DNA from: Podospora pseudocomata
Taxonomy: Eukaryota; Ascomycota; Sordariomycetes; Sordariales; Podosporaceae
Direction of reading: 5' to 3'
DNA: 64,000 bases
NCBI RefSeq assembly: GCF_035222375.1
Contig: NW_026946363.1
Span: forward strand, 5,394,001-5,458,000
How positions within the stretch are numbered: the first letter of the stretch is position 1; every line of letters begins with the position of its first letter. Both the position numbers and the translations under genes were made by a program. Shown in pieces: positions 1 to 10,505 of the stretch. The notes below the pieces were generated by a model. It was not told the origin of the DNA, did no database searches, and saw only the letters and a list, made by a program, of their open reading frames with translations.

Positions 1-51
1 ACGGCGAGTGGTTCCCATGTCTCTTCCAAAGAAGGTAACATAAATGCAGTT

Positions 52-59
52 TATAAATA
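52..59 (+). promoter_or_regulatory. TATA-like box upstream of the MFS gene
   Basis: A TATAAATA octamer lies 77 bp upstream of the ATG at 136. The same octamer, at nearly the same distance, precedes the flavocytochrome b2 gene further on. Position and sequence fit a core promoter element; this is inferred from sequence alone. Confidence 0.45.
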
Positions 60-135
60 CATTACGTCTTGTCCCCAATGAAGATTGTGATTCTCCAGTC
101 AACGCCCGCTCATCCACCTCGACACACACCTCAGG

Positions 136-1758
136 ATGGCTACTCAGCATACGGCCGTGGTGCCCGGCACCGTCCACCTCGTCGATGTTTCCGGCGCGGC
201 GCCTGCCGGCGCAAAGATGCGGGACGGAATCCAGCTTGTTCCCCGTCCTAGCGATGATCCCGAGGACCCTCTCAACTGGAGCAGAGGCCGAAAGATGTTG
301 GCTCTCGCCATGGTTGTGGTCTACACCTTCGGCACTGGACTTCCTATGACCCTCCAATACTCGATTCTCGCCGACATCACCGCGGATACCGGCATCTCCA
401 CTGCAACACTTGTCGAGGGTACCGGTTACGCTTTCTTGCTGCTTGGTTTCGGCTGCTTGTTCTGGCAGCCCATTGCCTTGACATATGGCCGCCGCGGTGT
501 TTATCTCGTTTCGACCCTTGCTACCGTGCCCTTGATGGTTTGGACAGCCTATTCCAAGTCGGGCGGCGAATGGTTCGCTCATCGTATCATCCTTGGGTTC
601 TTCTGTGCACCTATCGAGGCCTTACCCGAGGTCAGCATTCCCGACGTCTTTTTTGCCCATGAGCGCGGTGCCATGATGGGCGTGTACGTCTTTTCGCTCT
701 TCGGCTCCAACTTCCTGGCTCCCTTGATTGGCGGCTGGTTCAACGAGGCGTATGGATGGAAGTGGACCATGTACTTTGGTGCCATCTTCGCTGCCGTGGC
801 CTTCATCATCATGTTTTTCTTCATGGAGGAGACCATGTATTTCCGCCAGGGTTTGGAGGGTCTGGAGGATGAGCAGGATGAGATTGCTGCTGCTGCTACC
901 ACCACCGATGCCGGAGAGAAGGGAGAGAAGAGCAGCAGCTCGAGCCAGACCGTCAGCGAAGCTCCTGCTGCCATCTACGTCAAGCCCACCCTCGCCCAGA
1001 AACTCGCGTGGTTCCGCAAGATGGACGGCCGACCAACCTACCAACACATGCTCAAGACCATGTATATGCCCTTCATTTACCTTTACCAATTCCCCATCGT
1101 CCTCTGGGCCGGTTTCATCTACGGCATCAACCTCTGCTGGTACCAAGTCCTTAACGGAACTGCCAGCCCTGTTCTCGCCAACGCTCCCTACAACTGGTCT
1201 TCCGGTCTTGTCGGCACCATCTACACCGGTCCCATCGTCGGCGCGGCCATTGGCTGCTACTGGGCTGGTTCCATTGCCGATAAGTTCACCTTGTGGCTTG
1301 CCCGCCGGAACAACGGCGTCCGTGAGCCCGAGCACCGTCTCTGGCCCCTTCTTGTGACGGCTGTCTTGGGAGCCATCGGCCTTATCATGTGGGGTGTTGG
1401 TGCCCAGCATCACGCTCACTGGGCAATTTTGGCCGTCGGTCTCGGTATTCTGACTGCCAGTGTCGTAGCTGGTGGCTCGGTTGCTCTCTCATACAACATT
1501 GACTGCTACAAGGATATCTCGGGCGACACCACCACCGCTGTTATCCTGGTCCGCAACCTGATGGGTTTCGCCATTGCCTATGGAATCACGCCCTGGTATA
1601 CCAACATGGGTCTCCAAAACTGCTTCATCATGGCTGGCTTCCTTGCCTTGGGCTGCACTCTCACCTTTTTGTTCATGACATGGAAGGGCAAGGATCTCCG
1701 TAGAGCTTCTGCCGAGCGGTATTGGAAGTATGCCGCCGAGAGCTCTTCTGCCCATTAA
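136..1758 (+). CDS. MFS transporter, DHA1-type (drug/polyamine/organic cation family)
   Basis: Intronless 540-aa integral membrane protein. The N-terminal cytoplasmic tail carries DPEDPLNWS (residues 41-49), a signature of fungal DHA1 proton antiporters. Hydrophobic helices follow from about residue 55. The usual 12-helix plan is split by a long hydrophilic loop (about 235-300) rich in Glu, Ala, Thr and Ser. The loop between the second and third helices carries the conserved YGRRG (motif-A region). The start chosen is the first ATG that gives the full N-terminal tail and lies 77 bp after a TATA-like box; an upstream ATG at 44 opens another frame and is an ordinary leader ATG. Families of this kind export drugs, polyamines or siderophore-like compounds at the plasma membrane. 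The substrate cannot be read from sequence. No neighbour suggests a dedicated metabolite cluster. Confidence 0.9.
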   Translation: MATQHTAVVPGTVHLVDVSGAAPAGAKMRDGIQLVPRPSDDPEDPLNWSRGRKMLALAMVVVYTFGTGLPMTLQYSILADITADTGISTATLVEGTGYAFLLLGFGCLFWQPIALTYGRRGVYLVSTLATVPLMVWTAYSKSGGEWFAHRIILGFFCAPIEALPEVSIPDVFFAHERGAMMGVYVFSLFGSNFLAPLIGGWFNEAYGWKWTMYFGAIFAAVAFIIMFFFMEETMYFRQGLEGLEDEQDEIAAAATTTDAGEKGEKSSSSSQTVSEAPAAIYVKPTLAQKLAWFRKMDGRPTYQHMLKTMYMPFIYLYQFPIVLWAGFIYGINLCWYQVLNGTASPVLANAPYNWSSGLVGTIYTGPIVGAAIGCYWAGSIADKFTLWLARRNNGVREPEHRLWPLLVTAVLGAIGLIMWGVGAQHHAHWAILAVGLGILTASVVAGGSVALSYNIDCYKDISGDTTTAVILVRNLMGFAIAYGITPWYTNMGLQNCFIMAGFLALGCTLTFLFMTWKGKDLRRASAERYWKYAAESSSAH

Positions 1759-2352
1759 TTGTTACGGGGGTTGATGGGTGGGCGGAAGCCCTAATGTTGG
1801 ATCTGATGAAGATGAATACCTGATAATACATAGAATATGAGTATGAGTAGTGAGTCTTTGTTTCTCATCAAGCTTGCTCACCAAAGCAGCGGCGGGTGGA
1901 AAGTCTCAGACGATAATGATAGATAAAATGAATACAAAATACCAAGGGAATCTTCTTCTCAGACAAGATTCCCCTTTGCGTGACGTGGCTGTGTTGTATG
2001 TAAATTGGAAAACGGAAGCCACCTTCCTTTTCCATTGGTGGACCCAAATGCGCATGACAAACCCCACTCCCAGGGTTTGACAGCTCTGGGCTTGGCGTTT
2101 CCCCACAACCCCGCCCAACCCCACTCAAGCGGCCCGAGGCTGCACACTCCAGCACACAGCTTCCAGTCCCCCCACTGTCGGGCTGGCTGAGCTTCAACTT
2201 CCATCCATACAACGCTCTCAGCCTTGCTGTCACCAACCAATTTCAGGTCCGATTCATCACAGCCAGTTTATCATACCCAACATTTCGACCTCGTCATAAG
2301 CCCCAAACCCAAGTAACTTCGTCATTCCAGCTACCCAATTCGACCTCCGAAC
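1759..2352. other. Intergenic, MFS to CSN4
   Basis: This stretch holds the 3' end of the MFS gene and the promoter of the CSN4 gene. Short ORFs on both strands lack recognisable motifs. No RNA gene or repeat was seen. Confidence 0.6.
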
Positions 2353-3615
2353 ATGGTTTCGCCCAAGGTCCAAGAGGCCCTCGCAAAGGCCCAAGAGAAC
2401 CCCGTCATCGGTTACAAAACCCTCCTCAACAGCCTCGACGACCTCTCCCCCCCAGAAGCCCGCAGCACCGACCTCAAAGCCATCACTGACGACCTATTCG
2501 CCGCCTCCCACGGCGTCGTCACCACCAAAGCCGTCCTTAGCGACCTCATCAACGTCCTCAAAAACTCCCAGAACCACGAGTCCTGGATCGACGTCGGCAC
2601 CCACATCGTCCGCGCCATCTCCTCCACCCCGTCCCTCTCCTCCTCTCTTGTCGACCAAGCCTCGGCCCTCCGCGAGCTCATCGCCACCGCCCACGAAACC
2701 AACGAGGACTTCCTCGCCGCCGCCAAGATCCTCGCCGAGATCCCCCTCGACTCCTCCCAGCGCCGCGTGTCAGACCGAGAGAAGGCCAAAATATGGATCA
2801 GAATTGTCAGGAACCACCTGGAGGAAGATGACAGCACTACCGCTGAGACATACCTCAACAAGCTCAAGAACGTGATGCACAAGGTTGGAGACACGGATCC
2901 GGAGATGATGCTCCACTTCAAGCTGAGCGCCGCTCGGATTCAGGATTCCAACAGGCAGTTCCTGCAGGCGGCATCGAGTTACCACGACATCAGCTTCTCG
3001 CCTTCGATTGCTGAGGAGGAGAGGCTGCACACGCTCAGCATGGCGATCAAGTGCGCGGTCTTGGCGCCGGCTGGTCCGTTGAGGAGCAGGGCGTTGGGCA
3101 GGCTTCACAAGGATGAGAGGTCAGCGGGGCTGGAGGAGTATGGGATTCTGGAAAAGATGTTCTTTGATAGGCTGCTGTCGAGTGACGAGGTGGAAAAGTT
3201 TGCGCAGTCGTTGGCGCCGCATCAGCTGGCCAAGACGTCGGACGGGTCGACGGTGTTGGCCAGGGCTGTGGTGGAGCACAACCTGTTGAGTGCTGGGCGG
3301 TTGTACACGGATATCGGGTTTGACGAGTTGGGGCTGTTGCTGGGATTGGATGGGGACAAGGCTGAGGAGACAACGGCAAAGATGATTGAGCAAGGGCGGT
3401 TGACTGGGTCTATCGATCAGATTGATCGGATCATCTACTTTGAAATGGGTGAGGCGTCTGGTGAGTATGGTAGCGGGCACACAACAGCACAGGTCGGAAA
3501 GGAGATCCGGCGGTGGGACAGCAACGTGCAGGCCTTGGCCGAAGATGTCGAGCGTGTGACAGACCTCCTGCAGGCAGAGTTTCCAGATTTTGTGGCCACT
3601 CAGATCGCCGTATGA
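2353..3615 (+). CDS. csn4: COP9 signalosome subunit 4 (PCI-domain protein)
   Basis: Intronless 420-aa protein. The N-terminal two thirds are helical repeats, and a PCI domain occupies roughly residues 190-370. The conserved CSN4 core is clear: LHKDERSAGLEEYGILEKMF around 255-275, the PCI winged-helix segment, and the C-terminal helix after IIYFEMGE that inserts into the CSN helical bundle. Length matches fungal CSN4/CsnD (about 410-430 aa). CSN removes Nedd8 from cullin-RING ligases and in fungi affects light response and development. A GTGAGT near 3461 looks like a splice donor, but the only nearby acceptor would give a 32-bp intron, and the reading through it resembles known CSN4 proteins, so it is kept as coding. 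Codon use is strongly C-ending in the first half and G-ending later. Confidence 0.93.
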   Translation: MVSPKVQEALAKAQENPVIGYKTLLNSLDDLSPPEARSTDLKAITDDLFAASHGVVTTKAVLSDLINVLKNSQNHESWIDVGTHIVRAISSTPSLSSSLVDQASALRELIATAHETNEDFLAAAKILAEIPLDSSQRRVSDREKAKIWIRIVRNHLEEDDSTTAETYLNKLKNVMHKVGDTDPEMMLHFKLSAARIQDSNRQFLQAASSYHDISFSPSIAEEERLHTLSMAIKCAVLAPAGPLRSRALGRLHKDERSAGLEEYGILEKMFFDRLLSSDEVEKFAQSLAPHQLAKTSDGSTVLARAVVEHNLLSAGRLYTDIGFDELGLLLGLDGDKAEETTAKMIEQGRLTGSIDQIDRIIYFEMGEASGEYGSGHTTAQVGKEIRRWDSNVQALAEDVERVTDLLQAEFPDFVATQIAV

Positions 3616-3925
3616 AAGGGGGGATACAATGTCAGAAGAAGCGCATCTGTTTATAACAAGCGAGCCGCATCGTCCCGCTGTTTGGGACATGTAGCCGGTT
3701 GAATTGTGTACTGACATGCCCTGTCTGTGGGCAAAATGTCTAGATCATAGATGAATAATGAAGAATTCGAATATAAAACAAATATTTACTTACCCCCGAG
3801 ATACCTATCCAACCGTTGCCGTAACTCGAGATACGCCGATGCCAAACCTGTTCTCTTGAGACTAGAAAGCCAAACGCTGTCCGCCACTACCATGTATAAC
3901 CAGAAATAGAAATCCAAAAAAAAAC

Positions 3926-3946
3926 AAAAAAAAAAAAAAAAAAAAA
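3926..3946 (+). repeat. Poly(A) tract, 21 nt
   Basis: An uninterrupted run of 21 A, preceded by another nine A and one C, lies just past the stop codon of the minus-strand SGNH hydrolase gene. On that strand it is a T-tract in the 3' untranslated region. Confidence 0.9.
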
Positions 3947-3954
3947 GCAGGCGC

Positions 3955-4914
3955 CTAGTCCAGATCGGTTCGCCGAACCACAACATAGCCCCCGTCGAGG
4001 CTCTCTGGGTTGCCGGTCTCCTCCTCGAAGAGCTTGTCATCGTTCTTGAATATCCGCCGTCTCTTTGCGGGAGGAAGATCCGCCACCCTCTGCTTAACCA
4101 GTAAGCTCACCAAGGCCATGCCCACTTTGTTACCAATCAGGTCATAGCCTTCTGGGGTGAAATGGATTTGGTCATCCCTGTAAGTCTTCCTGTCTGTCGA
4201 GGACATCTTCGTCAAGCTGATAGCATCGTGGAGATCGTATACGTGCCTGCGCTAAGTCAGCTAGGTAAGACAACAAAAAGTGGTAGACAATTGAACCCAC
4301 AAGTTAGGCTTCTTGTAACCCATGATCAGCTCGTTGAGCACTTTCCTATCCGCATCGCCCCTCATCTTGAATTTGCTGTCGCCCACCACATCGGGGACTG
4401 TTAGGGCCAGGACTTTACATCCACGTCGAAGCGGTATATCCCAGACCTCAGTCAACTTCTTGAAGATTTCCTGCGGTGGTACTCTAAACGCGATGTCGCT
4501 TGATACTTCGTCAGCGGACCTCATCAACCAGTCTATCAAAGGGACGTAGACATACTTTGTGCCTCCCAAAACAATCACCCAGTCAAACGGAGGCTTATCG
4601 TCCTTTTTAGCAGGCGGGACTATATCTCAACCTTGGGTGTTAGCTGTGTGTTCCAGTCCATCCATTTTGGCAATTGTGAAGCATTGACGAAAGAGCAACT
4701 AACAGCACTCCTGCATCCTCGTCAGGAACCCATTCCTGACCATATCCCCGCACTTCCCCCGCTCGACGGTGGTTATTTCGTAGTCGGGAAAGGCCATCGC
4801 CAGCATCTGGTCCATCTTGAAATGGTACGGGTGGTAGGCGGAGCCTAGGTAGGAATAGCCTGCTGTAAGACTGTCCCCAAAGCAGAGGATGCGCAGCTTC
4901 TGGCGGGCTGCCAT
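3955..4914 (-). CDS. SGNH/GDSL hydrolase (esterase-lipase family)
   Basis: Four-exon model: 4914-4704, 4619-4556, 4498-4301, 4246-3955, giving 254 aa. All SGNH blocks appear once the introns are removed. Block I is FGDSLTAGY with nucleophile Ser15. The block II Gly is in the ERGKCGDMV segment. Block III reads GGTND only across the second junction, because the unspliced frame reads GGTKYV. Block V is DQIHFTPEGY with the Asp-x-x-His pair. Introns are 84, 57 and 54 bp with GTTAGT, GTATGT and GTGGGT donors. There is no signal peptide, so a cytosolic esterase or acyl hydrolase is likely; substrate unknown. It is convergent with CSN4 and has no functional link to it that I can see. The hidden 57-bp intron is a likely source of mis-annotation. 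Confidence 0.87.
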
Positions 4915-6214
4915 CTTTGCAAGGGCTTTGGAGATGCGATGGCCCAGGTTTGTTTTCGGAAGGAGGCAGTAGCGATATCAAGAGACACGTGTTCGAGGGG
5001 TTGTGAGGTGGTGGAAGTGGAAGCTGATGCTTGATTGATGGCTCGGATCTCGGGGGCAGAATGCGGCGGAGGGAGAACTGACGGGGTGATGATGACGCGG
5101 GGATGCGCCTCCTTCGTTGGCTATCCAGCTAGCTTGTTGAGCGCTTCGTTGAAACTGTCGAAAGGATATTCCAGAGGCAAGTTTATGATCACAGTTTGAT
5201 GCACCGTAAAAAGAACAATGTTTGATGATACGCGCAAGGTTGCAAGTTCCAGGTTGTTGATGGCTGTTCATGTGGTCCATGGTCTGCTGCCGTTGGGAAG
5301 GGTGGGGGCGGGGAGCTAGCTGAGGTGTCGGCCTCGCGCTAACAGCGGAACCCCTGCCCAGCGAAGTGGGCCTATCTGCTCACCAAGCACCAAGGTCCCA
5401 TTTTCATGGCAATTCAAATGATCTCGATGTTTCTGAGCCTTATTTCTCGGTCTCTTGCTTTCGCTGCTTGTAGCATGTCAATGCCTATTACCGTTCACAT
5501 ATTTACTTGTATATCATCTTCCAGAAACTCCGGAGATGAACTCGAGTATCCACATGGTCAACTAAGTACATCACATGAGCAGTTTTATGTGTCCCTGAAA
5601 CAACCCGGGGTTGGAGATTCAACTTCACCAGTGTTTAGATGGGACTACTTGCTGATAACGTCTGCTGAGCCTTCCCCAAGAGCCCCTAACCATGAGCAAT
5701 AGCTCGGTGACAGGAGCACTCTAGTCACAGCAGAAGGACAATTTGCACTTAGTGTCGTCACCCAGCCCTCGTTATGAATCATTCAACCTTGACGGCACCT
5801 GTTGTTGATGCAAGGGAAAAGAGCCCCATTTACTGCATATAAAACAAAATACTGCACTTTGATATCGCCAAGCCGCAACTGCAGCTTCGGCCAAGCATTA
5901 CAGCGAACTGTCGGTCCGTCCGCCGTTGTCGGAGTTCTAGATGTCAACCCCGGACCGCTGTCCGGTTCGTCACTTTCCCCAGAAAAAGCAACTGTCGGGT
6001 ACAGTGGGGTCCCCTAGAACAACAGCACCCGTCCTCCAATCACTCACCACCGCATTAATTGAGCCAGATATCGGGTTTGCCCGCTCCCGCGTGACATTAT
6101 CCCGTTGGCGATTGAGGAATGTTGAGATATAAATAATAAAATCTTCGTATAGTTGTCAACATTGCTATTTGCTTTTGAAATCATTCCACGAAGCCCAGAA
6201 GGCGAGTTGTCACA
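4915..6214. other. Divergent intergenic region, SGNH hydrolase / flavocytochrome b2
   Basis: 1.3 kb with no ORF that carries a recognisable domain. It must hold the promoters of both flanking genes. Nothing else was seen beyond the TATA-like box listed separately. Confidence 0.55.
6128..6135 (+). promoter_or_regulatory. TATA-like box of the flavocytochrome b2 gene
   Basis: TATAAATA lies 80 bp upstream of the ATG at 6215 within an AT-rich patch. Spacing and sequence resemble the element before the MFS gene. Confidence 0.45.
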
Positions 6215-7909
6215 ATGGCCAAAGTCTTCAGTGCAGAAGAAGGCATGTCTAAACAAATCAACCACACACAGGTGAATGCATTGCTGACCGCTGACACAGT
6301 TGCCAAGCACAACACCGCAGAAAGCTGCTGGGTAGTCCTCCATGGCGCTGTTTACGATGTAACAGAGTTCCTCCCCTCCCATCCAGGAGGCTCCAGAATC
6401 ATTCTCCAGCTCGCCGGCCGGGACGCCACCGCCGAGTTCGACCCTATCCATCCCCCAGGCACTCTCGAGGACAACCTCCCACCCACCGCCAAACTCGGCA
6501 TCGTCGACCCCGAGAGCCTCAAAAAACTCCAACGCCAGTCCAACACCGCCAACCCAGCCCAGGAAGCAGCACGCCCACCCCCGCCACTCCACCACCTCCT
6601 CAATCTAGACGAAATCGAAGCCGTTGCCAAAACCCAAGTCTCCAAGAAATGCTGGGCCTACTACTTCTCCGCCGCCGACGACCTCATCTCCAAGACATAC
6701 AACAATACCGTCTATCGCAGCATTCTCCTCCGCCCCCGCGTCTTCGTCGACGTCACCAAAGCAGACACCACCACCTCCATCCTCGGCGGCGCCTTCAAGC
6801 TCGCCACCCCCTTGTACGTCTCCCCAGCAGCCATGGCCCGGCTGGCTCACCCGGACGGAGAAGCTGGAATAGCAAAAGGCATCTCCCGCTTCGGGGCCAT
6901 GCAGCTCGTCTCCCACAACGCCTCCATGTCGCCGGAGCAAATCGTTGCCGACGCCAAACCGGATCAGATCTTTGGCTGGCAGCTCTACGTACAGAACGCT
7001 CGTGCTAAATCCGAGGCCATGCTGGCGAGGATAGCCAAACTGCCGCAGTACAAGTGCGTTGTTCTTACTCTTGACGCGCCTGTTCCTAGCAAGAGGGAGC
7101 ACGACGAAAAGGCCGCGTTGGAGGCGGAGCTACTGATTGAGGCATCGAAATCAGAGGAGGAAAAGGAAAAGGCAAAGAAGAGGCCGGATTCGAATAGTGG
7201 TGTGGGACAGCAGCTGTTCTTTGGCACGGCGGCTGATTTGACGTGGGATACGACTTTGCCGTGGTTGGCGAAGCATACCAAACTGCCTATTGTTTTGAAG
7301 GGGATCCAGACGCACGAGGATGTTTACCTGGCTGCGCAGTATGCGAAGAAGCATCCGGGGACGGTCAAGGCGGTCATTTTGAGCAATCACGGGGGTAGGT
7401 CGTTGGATACGGCGCCGCCGGCGGTGCATACGCTGTTGGAATGCAAGAAGTACTGTCCGGAAGTGTTTGATATCATTGAGATTTGGGTGGATGGGGGTAT
7501 CAGGAGGGGGACGGATGTGGTCAAGGCTTTGTGTCTAGGGGCAAAAGCGGCGGGCGTAGGCAGGGCTGCACTCTATGGGTTAGGGGCTGGCGGGTGGAAG
7601 GGGGTGGAGAGGACTTTCGAAAGTGAGTTTGCCTTCATTGCTGCGGATTCTTTGGTCGTGAGGGTGCTGACATGGTCATCAGTTCTCCAAGGCGAAATTC
7701 AGACGTGCATGAAGATGATGGGCGCAAAAGACATCTCGGAGCTTGGGCCACGCTTTGTGAGTTTGCCCGGATTTCAAGGGGCCCCTGACGAAGAGCTAAT
7801 AATCTTGTGATCGCAGATCAACAGCAGGATGGTCGAGCGGGACATCTTCGATGGCGGGGCTGGTCTCGACAGAACGGGGTTGTGGACGTCTCGTGCTGCC
7901 AAGCTGTAG
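6215..7909 (+). CDS. Flavocytochrome b2-type FMN-dependent 2-hydroxy-acid dehydrogenase (L-lactate dehydrogenase-like)
   Basis: Three exons: 6215-7622, 7683-7756, 7817-7909, giving 524 aa. Residues about 15-95 form a cytochrome b5 domain with HPGG (56-59), the first haem ligand, and a second candidate His at 79. Residues about 125-500 are an FMN barrel with WAYY (147-150), the Asp-Ala-Pro segment (287-289), Lys362, and the catalytic SNHGGRSLD (His392, Arg395). The family oxidises L-lactate or another 2-hydroxy acid and passes electrons through haem to cytochrome c. Both introns have GTGAGT donors; splicing restores the C-terminal tail INSRMVERD. Unlike yeast Cyb2, there is no obvious mitochondrial presequence before the b5 domain, so location and physiological acceptor are uncertain. 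Confidence 0.92.
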
Positions 7910-10505
7910 GCGATTTTGCGGGGGAAGGTGCCAAGCTGGGTTGAGCATGTCGTAGATCCTTTTGCATGACGATCTCGTCCTAGCCGAGGCGGCATGTGGT
8001 TTGACGGGTGTTTTTGGGCTCTAGACAATTACCTGGAAGAAGAACGTTTCGAACAAGCACGTTCATTTGGGAAGTGTGTGTACAACGCTGGTTTGTAATG
8101 CGAGAGATATTCAAATGGGTGCTGCAAAACCTCGCGATGGCCTTCTCATGGCAGCTATTCAAAGTCAGTCGGTTAGTCCGATGTTCACATGATGTCAATT
8201 CGATCAAGCAGTGCCGTCGGGTTGTTGCATGAGGCACAGATGTAGCCAAGACGGCTGTTCGAGGCTCTGCGGGTGCCAAATCTGCAAGGATTTGAGCTGG
8301 TCTCATGATGACCACCTCCTCCCCTTTTCCACAACAGCTTCCAGATCAGCAAGGGCAGATGAAAAGGTGACGCCAATATTTGATATCAAACTTCAAGCTG
8401 GACACCACAGAATCAACTTGATTGGTTTATCTGCACCCACATGGATAAGAAAGAGGGAGAATGGGAAGTGTTCAAGGGGAAACCCAAACGCCACTTGAAT
8501 CAACGGCATACTGCGTATTTGAGAGACGCAAATTGCCAAAACCACAACGTTGCAACCGGGTTTTCTGAGAGGACAGGAGTCGAATCGGCGGTTGGCTTCG
8601 TGCGTGCCATCAAAGAATTTCGTTGTGGTTGCATCACTGGAACCGGGCCGACCACTCACAGGCTTCCATCCTGGAAAGAGGACTCAAGCTTCGGTGTCAA
8701 ATCTCCCAGTGGATCGCGTGGACACCTCTCCACTGGTCCACTCTCAACAACACAGACGGTATCGACTCGCAAAAAGCGCTCCACGGATACGCAATTGTTG
8801 AACTCTTCCGTGGAGTCGCTAGAAAACTGGTTGAGAATCGGCGGTGATGGTGATCAGGGCGAAGAGAAAATAGTCGAGGGAGTTGAAGGAGAGATTCACA
8901 TGCAAGTTTCGACAAAATGATACTCGGCCCCTCATCTGATAAATAGGCGAACGTTTGACCAAGAGATTACTCTTGGAGAGGATTATTGGAGAAATAGCTT
9001 GGCTGTGCGACTCCAAAAGTGCCTCTGTACCCAATAGTGAGCACTGCTTCACGCCTCTCGCGGCCAAATGCAGGTGTTGAGCTCTGTCGCTTTCGGTGGA
9101 GTAGACCCAAAATTTTCATGTGCTCCATCCATGCCGAGGGCCTTTCCCTGTCGAGCAGGCATCTGCAGACGGGGAAGAGGTCCCCCTTGACGCCTCTCCC
9201 CCAGAAAATGCGGGGGCAGGTCATGAAATGATCTCTTGGCATCATCCTCGTTTTGGCAGTCACGTCCGTTGTCGTTCAGATTCTCGACCCTCAAATCTCG
9301 ACAGTGCCACCGTTTTTTCAGAAGAAGACCCTCGCCACGATAATGCCAACCACGACGGATTTGAATAGTTTTTCGACCGCCCTTGCAACGGTGTGTTAGA
9401 GGTGCCGAGTAAGTAGCCGGGCTGATAGACTCGAGCAACGATAGTTATTTATGTAAGAATACCTTCGAGTCAAGCCGAATTTAGATAGACGTTGCGCAAA
9501 CTGCCAACACAAGAGCTGCTGCAATCTCGAGGTCTGAGCAGCCTGCATATGCAGAGGGTTGCTAGACCTCATGCAGTTAGAGACGCCTCCTCGTGAGGCT
9601 TTTCCCCACTGGTGCTCGCAGGTTCCAATCCTTTCACGCTGGAGACGGCAGCAAGTACGGATACGGAAGCAATGCAATCGCCTCAGCATGTCAAGCTGGC
9701 CTGGCCCCGTTTCCTCCACATTCCCCGCATTGTCAGTCTCGGGCCAAGATCTCTGGGCATTGAGAAAAACCCCATTCTCCTGGCGACGGTGACAATTGAT
9801 GGGGAGGCCCAACCCACTGTTCAACGCGAAGGAGAAAGCGTCCGGGTTTGTACAAGAAGAAGGCCTCACTGACATCACAAACCGAACCAGCTGATGTGTT
9901 TTTGTGTTCAGATCAAAGAAACGTCGGTGAGGTAGGTGGCTTTGATCTGATCTCTTGGCTCTCGGTATGGCTAGCCCATGTCCCACGGAACATTTCAGGG
10001 GCGCTGGCCATCTTGGAGCTGAAAAGGGTTAGGGTAGGAAATGACGGGCGCGACAAGGGCGCAACAAAGACTGCGGGGGAACCAGGTCAACTGGGCAATA
10101 GCTCGGGGGACCTACTTGAACAGGCTAGAGGAGTGGTCAAGACGAGACCTACCAGCGGGGGGTGGCAACCAGGATCCATTGTCCTCCAGACCAACGCACC
10201 TTGCCATCACGGGGGAGCAAGCGACAGAAAGCGACGATGGCCCCGACCCTTGCTCTCCCGACTTGCAAGCTTGCCCGCCGACAGGCAATTCCCCTGTGCG
10301 GTGTTCCCAATTCTCTTTGCGACCACTCAGAGCTCTTGTGTTCATGACACACTTATAAGTGGTCAGCCCTGTCCTCCCGCGTTTCTTATAACCCCCCTTC
10401 TTTCCTCTTCATACCGTTTCACCCTCCCGTCTATCCACCCATTCTGCATCCTTCTTTCTGCAGGCTGACGAGAACCGGTATCGAGATCCGTCACAGACTT
10501 CCGAC
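7910..10505. other. Intergenic, 2.6 kb, no supported gene
   Basis: Several ORFs of 60-206 codons occur on both strands (for example 8441-8920 and 9848-10468, both +). None shows a domain, convincing splice structure or fungal family motif. The last few hundred bases are the likely promoter and 5' UTR of the DUF3712 gene. No tRNA or tandem repeat was seen. Confidence 0.5.

Noticed and set aside
622-1419. 265-codon minus-strand ORF
   Set aside because: Antisense shadow of the MFS gene; its composition follows the C-rich third positions of the sense strand.
3461-3493. Strong-looking GTGAGT donor inside CSN4
   Set aside because: The only matching acceptor gives a 32-bp intron, below the usual fungal minimum, and the read-through sequence fits the family.
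8441-8920. 159-codon plus-strand ORF in the 7.9-10.5 kb gap
   Set aside because: Composition looks random and no family motif is visible.
9848-10468. 206-codon plus-strand ORF ending just before the DUF3712 gene
   Set aside because: Overlaps its probable promoter and leader and has no domain.
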